In this document: positions 62,222 through 64,000 of the stretch, in pieces
Numbering within the stretch: the stretch's first letter is position 1
How the letters are laid out: each line of letters begins with the position of its first letter
Assembly (NCBI RefSeq): GCF_004023665.1
Contig: NZ_SAUF01000001.1
Coordinates: 1,288,501-1,352,500 of the forward strand
Origin: Afifella aestuarii
GTDB taxonomy: Bacteria; Pseudomonadota; Alphaproteobacteria; Rhizobiales; Afifellaceae
Reading direction: 5' to 3'
Length of the DNA: 64,000 bases
Notes under the pieces: model-generated
What the model saw: the letters and a program-made list of their open reading frames with translations, nothing else
Databases searched by the model: none
Told to the model about the DNA's origin: nothing
Program-made: the position numbers and the translations under genes

Positions 62222-63703
62222 ATGACCGATCTTACTTCCCTTACCATCGCCGAGATCGGCGATGGCCTCGCCGCCAAGTCGTTCTCCGCCGTGGAGCTGA
62301 CGGAGGCGTATCTGTCCGCCATCGATGCGGCGAACGATGCGCTCAACGCCTATGTGGCCGTGACGCCCGACAAGGCGCGCGAGATGGCGAAAGCTTCCGA
62401 TGCGCGCCTCGCCAGGGGTGAGGGTGGAACGCTCGAAGGCGTGCCGCTCGGCATCAAGGATCTCTTCGCCACCGAAGGCGTGCATTCGCAGGCGGGCTCG
62501 CACATCCTCGACGGCTTCGAACCGCGCTACGAATCGACGGTGACCGCCAATCTGTGGGCCGACGGCGCGGTCATGCTGGGCAAGCTCAACATGGACGAGT
62601 TCGCCATGGGCTCCTCCAACGAGACCTCGCATTACGGCCCTGTCGTCAGCCCGTGGCGGGCGAAGGGCTCGAACACCGATCTCGTGCCGGGCGGTTCCTC
62701 GGGCGGCTCGGCGGCCGCGGTTGCCGCCAATCTCTGCGCCGGCGCGACGGCGACGGATACAGGCGGTTCGATCCGCCAGCCGGCGGCCTTCACCGGCACC
62801 GTCGGCATCAAGCCGACCTATGGGCGCTGCTCGCGCTGGGGCATCGTCGCCTTCGCCTCCTCGCTCGACCAGGCGGGCCCGATCGCCCGCACCGTCAAGG
62901 ATGCGGCGATCATGCTGAAATCCATGGCCTCGGTCGACGCGAAGGATTCCACCTCCGTCGACATCGCCGTGCCGGATTATCCGGCCGCGCTCGGCGAAAG
63001 CGTCAAGGGGCTGAAGATCGGCGTGCCGAAGGAATACCGCGTCGAGGGGATGCCGGAGGAAATCGAAAAGCTCTGGCAGCAGGGCATCGACTGGTACCGT
63101 GACGCAGGCGCCGAGATCGTCGAAGTGTCGCTGCCGCACACCAAATACGCACTGCCGGCCTATTACATCGTGGCACCCGCCGAGGCTTCTTCGAACCTCG
63201 CGCGCTATGACGGCGTGCGCTACGGGCTTCGCGTCGACGGCGACGACATTATCGACATGTACGAGAAGACGCGCGCGGCGGGCTTCGGCCGCGAGGTGAA
63301 GCGGCGCATCATGATCGGCACCTATGTGCTCTCCGCCGGCTATTACGACGCCTATTATCTGCGCGCCCAGAAGGTGCGCACGCTGATCAAGCGCGATTTC
63401 GAGGACGTCTTTGCCGCGGGTGTCGACGCCATTCTGACGCCGGCGACACCGTCGGCCGCCTTCGGCATCGCCGATCAGGAGATGAATTCCGATCCGGTGA
63501 AGATGTATCTGAACGACGTCTTCACGGTGACGGTGAACATGGCCGGGCTTCCGGGCATCGCGGTGCCGGCCGGCCTCGACGCCAAGGGCCTGCCGCTCGG
63601 CCTGCAGCTCATCGGCCGTCCCTTCGACGAGGCGACCTTGTTCAAGGCCGGGCAGGTGATCGAAGACGCCGCCGGCTCATTCAAGCCGGAACGCTGGTGG
63701 TGA
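62222..63703 (+). CDS. gatA: Asp/Glu-tRNA amidotransferase subunit A
   Basis: GatA releases ammonia from glutamine for transamidation. The 493-residue protein has the amidase-signature triad: Lys in [12 protein letters not shown], cis-Ser in [16 protein letters not shown] and the nucleophile Ser in [14 protein letters not shown]. The N-terminus [20 protein letters not shown] and the [19 protein letters not shown] loop are typical. ATG 62222 is used; the open frame upstream lies within the GNAT gene. Confidence 0.97.
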   Translation: MTDLTSLTIAEIGDGLAAKSFSAVELTEAYLSAIDAANDALNAYVAVTPDKAREMAKASDARLARGEGGTLEGVPLGIKDLFATEGVHSQAGSHILDGFEPRYESTVTANLWADGAVMLGKLNMDEFAMGSSNETSHYGPVVSPWRAKGSNTDLVPGGSSGGSAAAVAANLCAGATATDTGGSIRQPAAFTGTVGIKPTYGRCSRWGIVAFASSLDQAGPIARTVKDAAIMLKSMASVDAKDSTSVDIAVPDYPAALGESVKGLKIGVPKEYRVEGMPEEIEKLWQQGIDWYRDAGAEIVEVSLPHTKYALPAYYIVAPAEASSNLARYDGVRYGLRVDGDDIIDMYEKTRAAGFGREVKRRIMIGTYVLSAGYYDAYYLRAQKVRTLIKRDFEDVFAAGVDAILTPATPSAAFGIADQEMNSDPVKMYLNDVFTVTVNMAGLPGIAVPAGLDAKGLPLGLQLIGRPFDEATLFKAGQVIEDAAGSFKPERWW

Positions 63704-63768
63704 CCGCGGGCCTCATCGATCCGGACTGGCTCGTCGAGATCGGGTTCGAGGCGGTGATCTCCGAATAA
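63700..63768 (+). pseudogene. 22-residue tail resembling the C-terminus of a Rid-family protein
   Basis: A frame of 22 codons beginning GTG, overlapping the gatA stop by 4 nt, reads GLIDPDWLVEIGFEAVISE at its end. This looks like the final segment of RidA/YjgF proteins (pattern LxDPxxLVEIEAxAV). No body of such a gene precedes it in any frame. It may be a deletion remnant, or chance; a tiny expressed peptide is also possible. Confidence 0.3.
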
Positions 63769-63777
63769 ACGACGCGC

Positions 63778-64000
63778 TCAGAGCTTGCTGAGGCCGCCGC
63801 CGCTGCCGGCGGCGGGGCTCGCAATATGGCCGCTCATCTCCGAGCCCGCATCATCCGGCAGGCGCAGGAAGAAGAGCATGGAGAGGGCGGAGACGATCGC
63901 CACGCCGTAAAAGGCGAAGTGGAAATCGCCGATCTCGATCCCTCCGCCGTGGCTGAGCATCGAGACTTCCAGAAGCGTGCCGCCGACGGCGACGCCTGTC
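63778..64000 (-). CDS. MFS transporter, C-terminal part (partial)
   Basis: Only the last 73 residues are in the window; the 5' part runs off the right edge. It holds a final helix pair (TGVAVGGTLLEV and FYGVAIVSALSMLFFLRL) followed by a flexible Gly/Ser tail, as at the end of major facilitator permeases. The substrate cannot be judged. It is convergent to gatA. Confidence 0.6.
   Translation of the reverse strand, partial: TGVAVGGTLLEVSMLSHGGGIEIGDFHFAFYGVAIVSALSMLFFLRLPDDAGSEMSGHIASPAAGSGGGLSKL

Overview
The window is GC-rich chromosomal DNA from an alphaproteobacterium, most likely of the order Hyphomicrobiales (Rhizobiales). The porin opens with the typical Rhizobiales pattern: a signal peptide, then an ADLP start to the mature chain, a conserved Cys pair and a KVGGRVR motif. 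Two conserved Rhizobiales blocks frame the window: proA-nadD-rsfS-rlmH-envC-ctpA-yibQ-rppH on the left, and dapA-smpB...rpoZ-rsh-DUF2062-pdxJ-acpS-lepB-rnc-era...recO on the right. A TGA-N9-TCA box of the RirA type lies next to iron genes. The genus cannot be fixed from what is visible. There is no rRNA, CRISPR array, insertion sequence, integrase or plasmid gene.

Left to right: 1-6.9 kb (+) is the proA-to-rppH block. 7.0-10.9 kb (-) holds an M48 lipoprotein peptidase, a nuclease-fold secreted protein, a 68-residue membrane protein and an amidase. 10.9-14.3 kb (-) is a complete TRAP transporter (DctM, DctQ, DctP) with an intercistronic hairpin after the binding-protein gene. tRNA-Arg(CCU) is at 14.7 kb and an EamA exporter follows. 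15.8-21.5 kb (-) is a two-gene operon of very large exported WG-repeat proteins. 21.8-22.5 kb (-) is an HdeA-like protein split by a Ser/Thr/Asp-rich insert. 22.7-27.5 kb is a lipid-modification cluster (DUF2177, amine-oxidase-like flavoprotein, DUF1365, cyclopropane-fatty-acid synthase family, SDR), with four tandem 16-bp repeats in its divergent promoter region.

27.6-35.5 kb (-) is a seven-gene high-affinity iron uptake operon: FTR1 permease with a triplicated periplasmic module, P19, DUF2318 membrane protein, two FtsX-like permeases, ATPase and TlpA thioredoxin. A TGA-N9-TCA operator separates it from a divergent HugZ-type haem-utilisation gene. 36.5-39.7 kb is the zinc regulon: zur-znuB-znuC (-) facing znuA (+) across a palindromic Zur-type operator. 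Then come an alpha/beta hydrolase, a porin, a PAS-GGDEF-degenerate-EAL protein and a soluble lytic transglycosylase. 48.2-63.7 kb (+) carries lysine synthesis, trans-translation, omega subunit, stringent response, vitamin B6, lipid carrier, secretion, RNA processing, recombination and GatCA genes. A minus-strand DUF2007/UDG/NYN group is embedded in it. The right edge cuts an MFS permease gene.

The items most worth a second look are the paired WG-repeat proteins, the interrupted HdeA-like protein, the 16-bp tandem repeats at the lipid cluster, the nadD frame without a normal start codon, the triplicated FTR1 module, the zinc ABC ATPase with a His-rich tail, and the diguanylate cyclase whose EAL domain has lost its catalytic residues.
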